From a virus, in the IMG/VR virus record IMGVR_UViG_3300043429_000053, positions 1-46,977 of that record: a stretch of 46,977 nucleotides of DNA; one strand, written 5' to 3'. The notes under the pieces were generated by a model. It saw only the letters and a program-made list of their open reading frames with translations. It was not told the DNA's origin and made no database searches. How positions within the stretch are numbered: the first letter of the stretch is position 1; each line of letters starts with the position of its first letter. Shown piece by piece: positions 31,675 through 41,576 of this stretch. The position numbers and the translations under genes were made by a program.

Positions 31675-34600
31675 TATGCGTTAATCCTAGTAAATGCTAC
31701 TGTAGTAGAAGATGGCACTGGAGTATATTGGACAATACCATGAGTAGCGTTTGAAGTAACTGTAAACGTTCCAAGAGAGGCAACATTAAATATTGTTGCG
31801 TATTCAGTACCAACCATGGCGGAAGAATTACATGTAGCGATAATTTTCGTAGCGTGTCTTCTTCCTGTTGTCACATTATCGATTACATTAATTAACCACT
31901 CGTATGCATCATTTGTTGAAAGTAGAACGCTATCGATAACTTGTGCACTAGTTCCGGTAGTAGTAACAGAGCTATTTGAAATTGGTAATGTTGGTAGGGC
32001 TCCCCAAGAACCGTTGGCGCTTAGGAAAGTGTTACCCTGAGTTCTCTCTGTATTGTTCGGAGGAACAATCGTAATATATGATGTTGTTGATGTATTACCA
32101 AGAACAATCTGATTATTTACCAACAAGCTATGAGATGTTGTAATATTTGCAGAAGCAACAATGGCTCCAGCGAATAATCCCCAACGATTAGTTAAATTAC
32201 CTAGGTTGAAATTATTACCGAATGGATTAATATCGCCAGTAGCAACGCCAGTGTATGTTAAATTACCGCTTACTTGTAGATTTCCTCTGACGAACATATC
32301 GCCAGCGACGTTGGCATAACCTCCAGCTACGCCAAGTTGGACAGCGGCTCCAGAAATATTAACGTTACCGCTACTCTGTATAATACTTGTATTGACTATA
32401 GTTGATGTAGAAGAATTTCTAACAATCAAAGCAGTAGAATTTACTACTGAGTTAGAAGATCCTGCGCCAAGGTTTACAGTATTGGTATTGACTGAATTAG
32501 AAACAAATAGACCGCTAGTGTTACCTATTACTGCAGATCCTACTGATAGAACAGCAGCGTTAGTTGTTCCTGTAGTCCAGAAACCAGCAGTATTTACGAT
32601 AGTCGCAGTTCCTACAGTATAACTAGCGGAATTTACGCTTGTTGTAACGTATAGAGAATCTCTTACATACATATTACCAGCAATATTAGCATATCCACCA
32701 GCTGTACCAAGCTGAATTGCTGCTCCAGAAACATTAATGTTACCAGTGCTTTGGATAATACTAGTATTAACAATTGTAGAAGTAGAAACGTTTCTTACGA
32801 TAAGAGCGGTCGAGTTTACTACTGAATTAGAAGTTCCTGCTCCAACATTAACGTTGTTAGTGTTTAGAGAGTTAGCAACGAATAGACCGCTAGTGTTACC
32901 TATTACCGCAGAACCTACAGATAGTACAGCAGCGTTAGTTGTTCCTGTTGTCCAGAAACCTGTAGCGTTTACAATTGACGCTGTTCCAACTGTATGAGCA
33001 GCAGAATTTACACTAGTAACAACTTGAAGAGTTGTTCCGAAATAAACTGAACCACCAACAGCCAACATATCTGTATATGTTGTATTACCAATACCAACAC
33101 CAGTAGTATTAGAAGTAACTCTTATATTACCAGCGGTGTCTCTAAAATAATGAGTATTAGCGTCATAATAATGAACGCTAGTACCGTTGAATGTTATTCT
33201 AATGCCAGTATTAGTTGTAGCATCGTAAACTCTGAATTTAGAATCTGAAGAAGAACCTGATCCAACGCCGACATTACCTGTTGGTGTTACTCTGAAAAAT
33301 TCTGTAGTGTTATTACCTGCGTATAGAGGCAAACCGCTGGTCGAAATAAACGAACCGCCGTAGCCGCTGGTAGATCTACCATCAACGCCTGTAGAAGTAT
33401 TTGATACGCCATAAACGCCATAAGAAGAATTTGAAAAACCATATACACCAAAAGAAGTATTTGATATACCATAAACACCATACAAAGAACCAGAGTAACC
33501 TGTTATGGCAGTGGCTGTTCCGCTATTAGAACCAGAAGTAAGAGTGTTTACATTAGCTGTACCAGTATGGTAAATTCCGCTGGTATTTGTTAAGAAGTTA
33601 CCCGAAACTGCTACGGAAGTAAGAGCAAATATAGTTCCGTTAACAGAAAGGTCGTGAGTTGGGTTGCTGTTACCTATACCTAAACGACCACCAGATGTAA
33701 TTCTTGCGAATTCTATTGTGGCATTACCTACGTAAAACGGATTACCGGTATTAGAAACAAAATAACCAGCCCAATTGGTATTAGATACACCATAGACAGC
33801 GATAGAAGAATTAGATATACCAGAAACACCATAACCACTGACAGAAATACCATAAACGCCAGTAGAACTGTTTGATCTACCGGAAAGAGCAATGTTAGAA
33901 TTAGATTCTGCTCCAATAGCTGTTACGTTATTCGCTCTTGCTGTTATAGCAACAACAGGAGAATTTAAATTACCAACAACAATAGCAGTTGTGTTTACTG
34001 TTACGTTACCAGTAGTAATAATAGTACTATTTACGTAAGAATTACCAATACGTAAATAATCAGATGCAAGGTTAGCTACGCTAGAAGAATTAGCTAGGCT
34101 AATCAAAGTAGAGTTAATCTTTACGTTACCAGTTGGACTTCTAACATCAATAAAAGTTGAGTTAGAAAGAACGTTTGAAGTCGATGTATAACCCAAAACC
34201 AATGTAGTGTTATTGGCATATACATTAGGTCCAAGCATGAATGTAGTAGTATTAGCTGTAAAACCAGTAGGTTCTACGTTAGCTGTCGTTACCATTGTAG
34301 CATTAATAACGCTGTTACCTACCCACAAAGTATCAAAGGTAAGAACAGAAGAAATAGCATCTTTTGTGATTTGAACTGTGGTAGAATTGGCGACAGTATT
34401 GACAGTGCTGTTACCATGAAATACTATACGCCACTTATCGTGAACTGTGTTAGTTACACTTTCGCCTATAAAAAGTTGAGAGGTGTTTACAACAACATTA
34501 GAACCAACGTAAACGTTGAAAGTTTTCATAGCAATGGCGTTTACTGTAGAATTTACAGAAACGTTACCAACATGCATAAATGTTGTATTGACATAAGCTG

Positions 34601-34838
34601 AATTGGATTCTGCGGCACTAAAATTACCTACAGAGATATAAGTTCCAACGTTCGCATTATGAGTAAGGATCAAAGAATTCGCACTAAACATTCCAGTAAT
34701 TGCAGCATTACCAACAGCTGCATTAGAACCGTTTGCTGTGACAGCATACACTGACATAGCATATGCTAGTTCGTTGGTTCTATTGCGCCAATAATCGAAA
34801 GTATTGTTATTTGCTGTATTTGCAATTAAAACTGTCAT
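31674..34838 (-). CDS. Large Asn/Ser/Thr-rich fibre protein with a 125-residue tandem repeat
   Basis: The 1054-aa protein starts TVLIANTANNNTFDYWRNRT followed by NELAYAMSVYAVTANGSNAA, an N-terminus I recall from virion proteins of marine T4-like phages. The first 300 residues are beta-helix-like repeats of the VGNSxVNTTI type. Then come five (V/I)YG(V/F)(S) S/N-type short repeats around residues 310-340 and 430-460. Residues of about 615-860 contain two copies of a 125-residue module 375 bases apart. The C-terminal 90 residues (SLLVNNQIVLGNTSTTSYIT to the end) are non-repetitive and close with a compact beta domain containing TGRRHATKIIATCNSS. It is probably a fibre or spike; its receptor is unknown. 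Confidence 0.85.
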   Translation of the reverse strand: MTVLIANTANNNTFDYWRNRTNELAYAMSVYAVTANGSNAAVGNAAITGMFSANSLILTHNANVGTYISVGNFSAAESNSAYVNTTFMHVGNVSVNSTVNAIAMKTFNVYVGSNVVVNTSQLFIGESVTNTVHDKWRIVFHGNSTVNTVANSTTVQITKDAISSVLTFDTLWVGNSVINATMVTTANVEPTGFTANTTTFMLGPNVYANNTTLVLGYTSTSNVLSNSTFIDVRSPTGNVKINSTLISLANSSSVANLASDYLRIGNSYVNSTIITTGNVTVNTTAIVVGNLNSPVVAITARANNVTAIGAESNSNIALSGRSNSSTGVYGISVSGYGVSGISNSSIAVYGVSNTNWAGYFVSNTGNPFYVGNATIEFARITSGGRLGIGNSNPTHDLSVNGTIFALTSVAVSGNFLTNTSGIYHTGTANVNTLTSGSNSGTATAITGYSGSLYGVYGISNTSFGVYGFSNSSYGVYGVSNTSTGVDGRSTSGYGGSFISTSGLPLYAGNNTTEFFRVTPTGNVGVGSGSSSDSKFRVYDATTNTGIRITFNGTSVHYYDANTHYFRDTAGNIRVTSNTTGVGIGNTTYTDMLAVGGSVYFGTTLQVVTSVNSAAHTVGTASIVNATGFWTTGTTNAAVLSVGSAVIGNTSGLFVANSLNTNNVNVGAGTSNSVVNSTALIVRNVSTSTIVNTSIIQSTGNINVSGAAIQLGTAGGYANIAGNMYVRDSLYVTTSVNSASYTVGTATIVNTAGFWTTGTTNAAVLSVGSAVIGNTSGLFVSNSVNTNTVNLGAGSSNSVVNSTALIVRNSSTSTIVNTSIIQSSGNVNISGAAVQLGVAGGYANVAGDMFVRGNLQVSGNLTYTGVATGDINPFGNNFNLGNLTNRWGLFAGAIVASANITTSHSLLVNNQIVLGNTSTTSYITIVPPNNTERTQGNTFLSANGSWGALPTLPISNSSVTTTGTSAQVIDSVLLSTNDAYEWLINVIDNVTTGRRHATKIIATCNSSAMVGTEYATIFNVASLGTFTVTSNATHGIVQYTPVPSSTTVAFTRINA
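32263..32997 (-). repeat. Diverged tandem repeat, 375-bp period, in the 1054-aa fibre gene
   Basis: Two tandem copies (about 32623-32997 and 32263-32622) encode nearly the same residues from TVGTA(S/T)IVN through GNTSGLFV, NSVVNSTALIVRN and NTSIIQS to GGYAN(I/V)AG. Silent sites differ much more than amino acids, so the duplication is older than the 78-bp repeat and is kept by selection on protein sequence. Ends are approximate. Confidence 0.85.
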
Positions 34839-34841
34839 TTA

Positions 34842-35057
34842 TTAGTTTCTCTTTATTAATTGGCTGAGCATTTCTTTGATCTCTTTTATATCATTCTCAA
34901 CTTTATTAATTCTTTCAACGTTTTTAGAACTGGCTTCAAGAGCCAGTTTATGCTTTTTATAAGCTTCTAATTTAACATTATCTACGTTGAGAACGGCTCC
35001 ACTATCAGGGTCTTTTACTAAGCCTTCGAAATCCGTTTTATAGTATTTATTATTCAT
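34842..35057 (-). CDS. Small coiled-coil protein with KDPDSGAVLN motif
   Basis: The 71-aa product begins MNNKYYKTDFEGLVKDPDSG and continues AVLNVDNVKLEAYKKHKLAL, then a coiled coil (VERINKVENDIKEIKEMLSQ). The L.KDP.SGA.LN.D...L..YK..K pattern is very common in T4-like phages of marine bacteria as I recall, usually next to large structural genes. Function is unknown; the short coiled coil suggests a trimeric adaptor. It fits tightly between two large genes with a one-base and a three-base gap. Confidence 0.82.
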   Translation of the reverse strand: MNNKYYKTDFEGLVKDPDSGAVLNVDNVKLEAYKKHKLALEASSKNVERINKVENDIKEIKEMLSQLIKRN

Positions 35058-35058
35058 T

Positions 35059-37779
35059 TTACAACTGCATCGCTAGAGCTCTAAGATCGTCGATAATCGG
35101 AACTTTAGAACTATCGTTAGATCTTAGGATAATCTTAATTTGGAACTGCCTGAAAGAAGTAAACAAACTTCTAGAAGAATTATAATAACTTAGTCCAGGG
35201 TTTACCACGACTGAAGCGTTTGCTCCAGAAACAGCTGAAGACCATGGAGTTCCTACTGTCAAGAAAGTAGAATTAGATATTGAAACTACAGTTTGTTGAT
35301 CGCCAGCGATACTAATAATAGAACCAGCGGCCAACTCAGTAGTAAATAGAGTAGAACTTCCGATAATACTGTTGTTAGTAGTGCTAGTTGTTACTGTACC
35401 AGTAAGAGCAGTAGTATCAGCTTTTCCTGACCAAGCGACAGTAGAAGGTGGAGCCAAATACATTGTAGTTGCAGTAGTATATGTTCCAATAAAATTAGAA
35501 GCTACTGTCAAAGAAGTGTTGCTTGCTATACTTACAATTCTTCTCTGTTGTTCTCTGAAACCTGCTGTTGCAGGAGGTATGAACGATACGAACCAACCTG
35601 GGCTCAATTCAGTAAGGAATTTAGTATTTACTCCAGTGACTGTGGTTCCTGAAACTGTTACAGTTCCTTCAAGCTGAAGAGGTCTATAATAACTTGAAAC
35701 AGCAAAAGCGTATTCTCTGAAATCTGATGGGTTACTTGGATCGGAATAATTATTCTGACCTAGATTATAGAGTGGAGTCCATGTTTTCTGATTTATAGGT
35801 TCGCCATCTTCGCCGTTTAAGAATTTAACCCAAACTTCGATATCTGAACCTATAGGTCTGAAAGCTGTGAGAATAACTTGTAAATCTTCAGCATCTTGGC
35901 CTGGAGCTAATGTTACGACTCTAGAAATATATTTTGATTTAGTAACACCATTATTGAAAAATTCGTCATATTCAAAAGCTATAGGATCAATATCATTTTT
36001 CAAAACAAGCTGCTGGTATCTAACAGTATCGATAGCTGGTGATAAAAATTCACTATCGGAAATCATTACGCCCTTCAACATCATAGATTTGTTGCCAGAC
36101 ATATTATTCAATTCGTTTGTCTTACTCGCGACAATTCTTTCTCTGTCGTAGAACTCGTAATCATAACCAGAAGTTACTTTATACTCTGCTGTATCAACTG
36201 CGTAGGCATTAGAAGTTCCTCTGTAGTAATATTCTAGCGAAGTTCCAGGAGGAGTAATATACGCAAACTGAGGTACGATCGCATTAATACCAGGATTATA
36301 CATAGATGATGTATTAGCATAAGCTATAATAGTTGAGGTGTTTGGTGTTATAGTCGAATTACTGAATCTATGAACCTGAACCATTCTGTTGACGGTAAAG
36401 TTACCGGTAGAATTCTCGCAGTGAAAAATATTATTTAAATCGTCATAATAATCAATTACGCCTCTTACTGAAGTATTGGCTGTAGTTGGACTTGATGTTG
36501 TAGATTCGAATACATAATCGCCTGACAGAATAGAAACAGAAGTGTTTGAATATGTCAATCCAGTAACAGGAATAAACTCAGTATTAGTATTGTAGAATAC
36601 TGCTTGACCTCTTTGTGAATTGAATCTAGCTCTGTTCAAAGTAAACTTAACATATTCAGTCTGAAGAGCAGTCCATTGCTGTTCAGTTGCTCCATAAAAA
36701 GCAGTTCCCATTACTGGCTGACTGAATACTTGGTAACCAGTTTTAACGTCAGTGTCGCCAAGTTCAGCAGTCCAAACTTGATAGTCCTGATCGTTATTAT
36801 CAGGTCTAAGAACGAAAGCATAAAGCTGTTTGTTAGTCAAGAATACAGGAGATTCGAAAGTAAATCTGGTAGCAACGCTTGCGTCATCGCTGGTGTTTAC
36901 TTCGTAATATGTTTTATGGACCTTAGAAAAAGGAAGTACAGCTCTTCCATTAGGATAACCGTTGATAGTTTCGCAAAGATAAAGAGTTATGCCATGTTCT
37001 GCAATCAAAGCTTTCTGTTTAAAGAAAACATCAATAGAAGTTGCATAAATTCCAGTTTCGCCATTAGGAGTGTTAATTGACAAAGCCTGAGCAACTGGCT
37101 CGGGGAAGAATATTGGTGGCGGAGGAGGCGGTGGTGGAAGAGTGGTAATATTATCAGGAGTTACTACAACTTCTACTGTAGTATCAACGTTAACTATAGT
37201 GTTAGATACAGGAAGAAATCCTAGATCAGGATTAACAGTAGTTAGAGTAAGGTTTTCCTTAGTTACATTCATATTAGATGCTGTGAATGTAGCAGAAGAA
37301 ACTGTAGTGACAGCGTCATTGCCTCGAGCAATAGAGTCAACGTCAACTAGCTGAAAAGTTCTATCGCCTGTTTTGAATACAGATTCAGGAATATTAAACT
37401 GACCCGCAACTCTACCCTGAGGATCGCTGTAAATAGCTGTTCCCCAATCGCCGCTTCTTGTAACTGAAGCAAAGTTACTAGTATCAGATGGTACTGGATA
37501 AGTGTTGTTGATAGCAGTATTTCCGCTGACAATTCTTTCGCCAGGAGCGCAGTATGCATCAACGTTTACGCTATCAAAAAATACGTGTAATCTTCTTCCT
37601 GGACGCATATTATATGCATAAAAAGAAACAACTCTATTTTTAATGTATGGCTGAATAGAAACATCAGTAACGTAATTACCAATAGTCTTTTTAGTCTCAT
37701 TAGTTGAAACTACTAATTTAGTTCCATCTTGAGTATTAGTAGTAGTTACTGTTGTTGTAGTCGTATTAGTAAGAGCCAA
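35059..37779 (-). CDS. Large baseplate/tail structural protein with Pro8 linker
   Basis: The 906-aa protein starts with a Thr-rich stretch. It then has IGNYVTDVSIQPYIKNRVVS and FYAYNMRPGRRLHVFFDSVN, a pattern (DVS.QPY...R.V.F.A...P....H.FFD...V) typical of virion proteins of marine T4-like phages. A linker of eight prolines at about residue 215 separates this head from a domain with GITLYLCETINGYPNGRAVL. The C-terminal part has two copies of a TGTVTxSxxxxxxxGxSTxFxTEL module, which also occurs once in the 1249-aa neighbour. The protein ends in SFRQFQIKIILRSNDSSKVP and IIDDLRALAMQL, a short domain of the kind seen in phage baseplate proteins. It is probably part of the peripheral baseplate or a fibre-attachment hub. 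Confidence 0.82.
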   Translation of the reverse strand: MALTNTTTTTVTTTNTQDGTKLVVSTNETKKTIGNYVTDVSIQPYIKNRVVSFYAYNMRPGRRLHVFFDSVNVDAYCAPGERIVSGNTAINNTYPVPSDTSNFASVTRSGDWGTAIYSDPQGRVAGQFNIPESVFKTGDRTFQLVDVDSIARGNDAVTTVSSATFTASNMNVTKENLTLTTVNPDLGFLPVSNTIVNVDTTVEVVVTPDNITTLPPPPPPPPIFFPEPVAQALSINTPNGETGIYATSIDVFFKQKALIAEHGITLYLCETINGYPNGRAVLPFSKVHKTYYEVNTSDDASVATRFTFESPVFLTNKQLYAFVLRPDNNDQDYQVWTAELGDTDVKTGYQVFSQPVMGTAFYGATEQQWTALQTEYVKFTLNRARFNSQRGQAVFYNTNTEFIPVTGLTYSNTSVSILSGDYVFESTTSSPTTANTSVRGVIDYYDDLNNIFHCENSTGNFTVNRMVQVHRFSNSTITPNTSTIIAYANTSSMYNPGINAIVPQFAYITPPGTSLEYYYRGTSNAYAVDTAEYKVTSGYDYEFYDRERIVASKTNELNNMSGNKSMMLKGVMISDSEFLSPAIDTVRYQQLVLKNDIDPIAFEYDEFFNNGVTKSKYISRVVTLAPGQDAEDLQVILTAFRPIGSDIEVWVKFLNGEDGEPINQKTWTPLYNLGQNNYSDPSNPSDFREYAFAVSSYYRPLQLEGTVTVSGTTVTGVNTKFLTELSPGWFVSFIPPATAGFREQQRRIVSIASNTSLTVASNFIGTYTTATTMYLAPPSTVAWSGKADTTALTGTVTTSTTNNSIIGSSTLFTTELAAGSIISIAGDQQTVVSISNSTFLTVGTPWSSAVSGANASVVVNPGLSYYNSSRSLFTSFRQFQIKIILRSNDSSKVPIIDDLRALAMQL

Positions 37780-37813
37780 TTTATTTCTCCTATGCGATCA
37801 TTTTAAATATTAT

Positions 37814-40800
37814 TTATGAACCTCTGAACAAATCATTGAGATTTAGGCTGGCAGGAACAAATCCAACCCAAGGCACAAATATAAGAGGTAGACCTCCAGC
37901 AGCTGCTGTTGCAGCAGGCACTGGCGCAGGGTTAACAGGCTGATCGCTAACTAGGTTTCCTCGCCAATCTCTTGTAATATTACGAACTTCGCCTGTGGTT
38001 ACTGATGATACTTCAGTGTTTACTGATGTTCTCCAATCGCCCCAACTATAAGCCAATGGACTAGCAGCAAAATCTTTCCAAGGAGCAGCGAGATCTATGA
38101 AGATATCAGCTGAACCAGTGTTTTTCTGATTGATGTTATTATCGTAAGAAGGTATCAATGTTACGAAACCGTTCCAAGAAGCAGCAACCAAAGCCGAAGA
38201 TCTATATTTAGTAGCATACTGCTGTGTTACGAAAGGAACTTCAGCATAATTAAGAGTTATAAGTCTTCCAGTTTTAACAACATTCGAAGAGGCTGTTGGA
38301 GAAAACGCAATGTTTATAACTTCTCTGATAATTTTAGGTCTTCCGTGACCTTTATCTTGATCGATGGCTATATTAAATTCTTGGTTAGAAGTATCAGCCA
38401 AAGCAAAACTAGAAAACGGATCAACGAAAATACCGTTTTTAAATCTGTCTAGACCGTTTTGATCTGTAATTGTAAGGTCTTTTGCCTTTTTCTCTAGAAG
38501 AGAAAGCTGAGTGTAGTATTCAAGGTTTGAAACTCTCTGATCGATAGTTCCAATATCTCTCATAGTGTATCTTCTGTTAGAAACTGAGATACAAGAAATA
38601 GCTAGATTAGCGTCTCTAATTAAGCTAGTTGCAGATTGATTTATAGTTAAAAACTCGTCTACCTGATCTGTAGAAAGAGAAGGATAAGGCGGAATGTTTA
38701 AGACAGACAATGCCATAGCGTTTTCTGGATACAATGGCGATTGAGGGTTTAAGCTAGATACACCTTCTTTGACCTTCACAATATTATCAGGAGTGATCAT
38801 AATAAGGTCTTTTCTACCTAGGTAGAAAGTATAATCTGCTTCTAGGCTCTTTCCGTATGCAGGGAAATTTATACCTGCAGCTGGAACGCTGAAGTTAACT
38901 GTTGCTGATGGATTCAGAGTAGAATAACTAATAGCAGTGTTTATTTGAGCTCCATTTGATGTATCGTAAACGCCGCAATCATTAGCGGTATTAATACATG
39001 GAGTTCTGAAATCCACATGATCTCTTAGAGGAAGTTTTGCTCCGCTCTCATTAACATACAAAGTAATATCTTTGGTCTGAATAGCATTAGTATTAGCAGT
39101 ATTAGCGTCATCGATTGGATAAGATTCTACTGTAAAGAATCCCATACCTGTTGTTGTATCTACTGCGAAATAGTCAAGGTCAATTAATAGGTTTGGATAA
39201 GAAGCCGCAGAATAACTGCTCTTTGCATAAAGATATGCTAGACTATAGTGAGTATCTTTTTGTCCTGTATCAAAAATAAAGTCAGAAGTCAGGTCTGCGC
39301 CAGCTACTGTGTAAACGCCATTAGCTGTTCCATAAATTCTGTTAATCTTATGAACATCGCTGAAACCTAAACACCATGGACCTTTAATATTCGAAGCAGT
39401 GTTGATCTTAACGAATCTTCTCTTCTTTATAAGCTTCTTGGCTGGCGTTGTAACTGTTCTTTTTACGATATAAGAAACATCTACTGGTACTGAAGTATTT
39501 GGAAACTGACCAGAATGAATTGTCAAAGTTGTAGAATCATCAATAGTTACATAAGTGTTAGGACCAGACAAACCTCTTGTAGAAGGAATGATTTTACCGT
39601 TAGCGTAGTTTTTACGATAAGCAGTTGTATTGTTTGTGTATGCTAGATTACCGTCTACAGTCATGTAGATATTGTTAGCAACAGAAGTAACAATTCTCTT
39701 AGCTCCGTCGATCTTTACAATATCGCCAGGAGTAAAATCGCTAAGGAATGTAGTACTGTTTCCTCTAACAATTGTAGAAGTAGATGTTACGTTTACTGTA
39801 CCTGTCAAAGCATTCGAATCTACGTCTGCTTTAGCTGTAATGATAATATCAGCAGCGTCAGTATCAATAAGAGTTGTACCACCAACGTAAGGAAGAATAT
39901 CTGTTCCACCTGGCTGAGAACAAGCAAGTCTAACAACAATATCACCAGTAGTTATCATTGTAGCAGAAGTATTAGAAGTTCTGTAATAATAATCTGTATT
40001 GATATTATTGTTTTGATCTCTTAGGTTTTTAACACCAGTAACACCAAAGCTGTAAAGCTGATCTTTATTATCTGCTCCAAGAACGCCAGCAGACACAACG
40101 TCAGCAAAACCTTTATTAGTACCATCAAAATACAAAGCTTTTACTTGACTTGGAGAATATCCAGATGTCAAAGAAATATCAAAAACGTGAACATAATATT
40201 GTGCTGTTGAAGATCCAGGAACTCCAGATGCGTATGTGATACAACGCATTTTGGCAGTACCAATCAAAGTTCCTGTTGGAGATGTTGTGGCATAAGTTCT
40301 GCTAGAAACTGATCTCTGGACAGTGTTGTATAATTTTACAGTTTGAACTGCATCGTTCAAAAATGTGCCTGAAAACTCGTTAACAAGGAAATAGTTACCA
40401 TAATTGAAATAAATTTCCTGAGAACGGTTAGTTTGTGTATCAACACCACGGCGCATGTTGATATAGCTGGTTTTTAATAACTCAACTCTGTTTCCTTGAG
40501 CGTAACCAACGCCAGAACTAATACGTCCCAAAACGCTGCTTGAGTTTGCAGCTGCAACATCGTTTCCTGGAGTTGTAGTTATAGTGTCTACAATGAATGG
40601 ATTTACTACGTAATTTCCAGATTCTTCATAAGTTCTCTTAGAAACAACATCGCCAATAATAGAATAAAGATTAGTAGAAGGCTGAGCCTTAGAAATAAGG
40701 TATCCGTAATTATAAGTTCCAATAGGATTGAACTTCTCTCTCAGAGAAGCTTCTTCAGGGGTAAGGGATACAATATATGGAGTAAGTTTTAGTCTGTGCG

Positions 40801-41563
40801 CTCCAGGAGCATTTTCGTTTGGATATCCAAGAGCGTTATCAACTAGAGTTTCATCTTGGTTTTCAGTTATAATTTCTTCGATGAGATCGAAACCTACAAC
40901 GTTATTACCAGCATATGTTCCGAAATTGTTAACCAAACCAAAAGTTGAATTAGCAACTCTTACGAATTCTCCAGCAATAAACACAACGCCTTCTGAAACA
41001 ACTATTCCGTGCGCATTGCCAGTAGTAACTGTATTAGCGAAAACGTTGGCCCAACTGTAAACATTAGCCAAAGCAACGTTACCAAGAGGAGTGACTTGAA
41101 CGAATTTCAGTAGTTCATTATTGGAAAATACAGATTCCCCACCATCACCAGTGTTGATATATTTTAGATATAGAATATTAGTATCAGGATAATTGGTGCT
41201 GAATCCTGCATTGGCGTAAAGAACCTGAGCTCTTAGGTTACTAGTGTGACTGATTGCAACAGCGTTGACATAATCTCTTACGTCTAAAGTGGCTGAATTG
41301 GCAGAACCGTTTGAAGCAAAATCCATCAAACGAACATAACCAACAGATGGCATGTCAAAAATCTGACAGCCATATACAATATCGCCGTTATTGAAAGCCC
41401 AGCTACCGAATCTTTCGATCTGTTTCTGTAAAATTGTCTGAAGCTGAGTTAGTTCTCTAGCCTGTACCGCTGTTCCTGGTCTAAAAAGAACACGATAATA
41501 ATCTTTGAACTCATCATAATCGTCAAAATAAGGTGCGACATTGAAATCTGTTTTTAGAGCCAT
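37814..41563 (-). CDS. Large tail/baseplate protein with DUF4815-type N-terminus
   Basis: The 1249-aa protein starts ALKTDFNVAPYFDDYDEFKD and YYRVLFRPGTAVQARELTQL followed by QTILQKQIERFGSWAF. This F...PY.DD.DE.K.Y.R.LFRPG.AVQARELTQLQ..LQ.QIERFG pattern is the hallmark of DUF4815 proteins, large structural proteins in T4-like marine phages. Later parts include one TGTVNVTSTSTIVRGNSTTF module shared with the 906-aa neighbour and a region DQRVSNLEYYTQLSLLEKKA with coiled-coil character. The C-terminus is Pro/Ala-rich (PVNPAPVPAATAAAGG). In T4 this region encodes the wedge proteins gp9-gp11, to which it shows no visible similarity. It probably forms the outer baseplate and fibre anchor. Confidence 0.85.
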   Translation of the reverse strand: MALKTDFNVAPYFDDYDEFKDYYRVLFRPGTAVQARELTQLQTILQKQIERFGSWAFNNGDIVYGCQIFDMPSVGYVRLMDFASNGSANSATLDVRDYVNAVAISHTSNLRAQVLYANAGFSTNYPDTNILYLKYINTGDGGESVFSNNELLKFVQVTPLGNVALANVYSWANVFANTVTTGNAHGIVVSEGVVFIAGEFVRVANSTFGLVNNFGTYAGNNVVGFDLIEEIITENQDETLVDNALGYPNENAPGAHRLKLTPYIVSLTPEEASLREKFNPIGTYNYGYLISKAQPSTNLYSIIGDVVSKRTYEESGNYVVNPFIVDTITTTPGNDVAAANSSSVLGRISSGVGYAQGNRVELLKTSYINMRRGVDTQTNRSQEIYFNYGNYFLVNEFSGTFLNDAVQTVKLYNTVQRSVSSRTYATTSPTGTLIGTAKMRCITYASGVPGSSTAQYYVHVFDISLTSGYSPSQVKALYFDGTNKGFADVVSAGVLGADNKDQLYSFGVTGVKNLRDQNNNINTDYYYRTSNTSATMITTGDIVVRLACSQPGGTDILPYVGGTTLIDTDAADIIITAKADVDSNALTGTVNVTSTSTIVRGNSTTFLSDFTPGDIVKIDGAKRIVTSVANNIYMTVDGNLAYTNNTTAYRKNYANGKIIPSTRGLSGPNTYVTIDDSTTLTIHSGQFPNTSVPVDVSYIVKRTVTTPAKKLIKKRRFVKINTASNIKGPWCLGFSDVHKINRIYGTANGVYTVAGADLTSDFIFDTGQKDTHYSLAYLYAKSSYSAASYPNLLIDLDYFAVDTTTGMGFFTVESYPIDDANTANTNAIQTKDITLYVNESGAKLPLRDHVDFRTPCINTANDCGVYDTSNGAQINTAISYSTLNPSATVNFSVPAAGINFPAYGKSLEADYTFYLGRKDLIMITPDNIVKVKEGVSSLNPQSPLYPENAMALSVLNIPPYPSLSTDQVDEFLTINQSATSLIRDANLAISCISVSNRRYTMRDIGTIDQRVSNLEYYTQLSLLEKKAKDLTITDQNGLDRFKNGIFVDPFSSFALADTSNQEFNIAIDQDKGHGRPKIIREVINIAFSPTASSNVVKTGRLITLNYAEVPFVTQQYATKYRSSALVAASWNGFVTLIPSYDNNINQKNTGSADIFIDLAAPWKDFAASPLAYSWGDWRTSVNTEVSSVTTGEVRNITRDWRGNLVSDQPVNPAPVPAATAAAGGLPLIFVPWVGFVPASLNLNDLFRGS

Positions 41564-41576
41564 TATTTGATACCTA

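Noticed and set aside
27723-33000. Possible CRISPR or VNTR array from the repeated units
   Set aside because: The repeats are in-frame protein modules without unique spacers of constant length; they are coding repeats.
35044-35051. AATAAATA near-match inside the 71-aa coiled-coil gene as a late promoter
   Set aside because: It lies over 200 bases upstream of the next gene start, too far compared with the other sites.
31674-37779. High density of N-x-S/T sequons as a glycosylation signal
   Set aside because: Asn/Ser/Thr/Val richness is usual for beta-structured phage fibres; there is no evidence for N-glycosylation in this setting.
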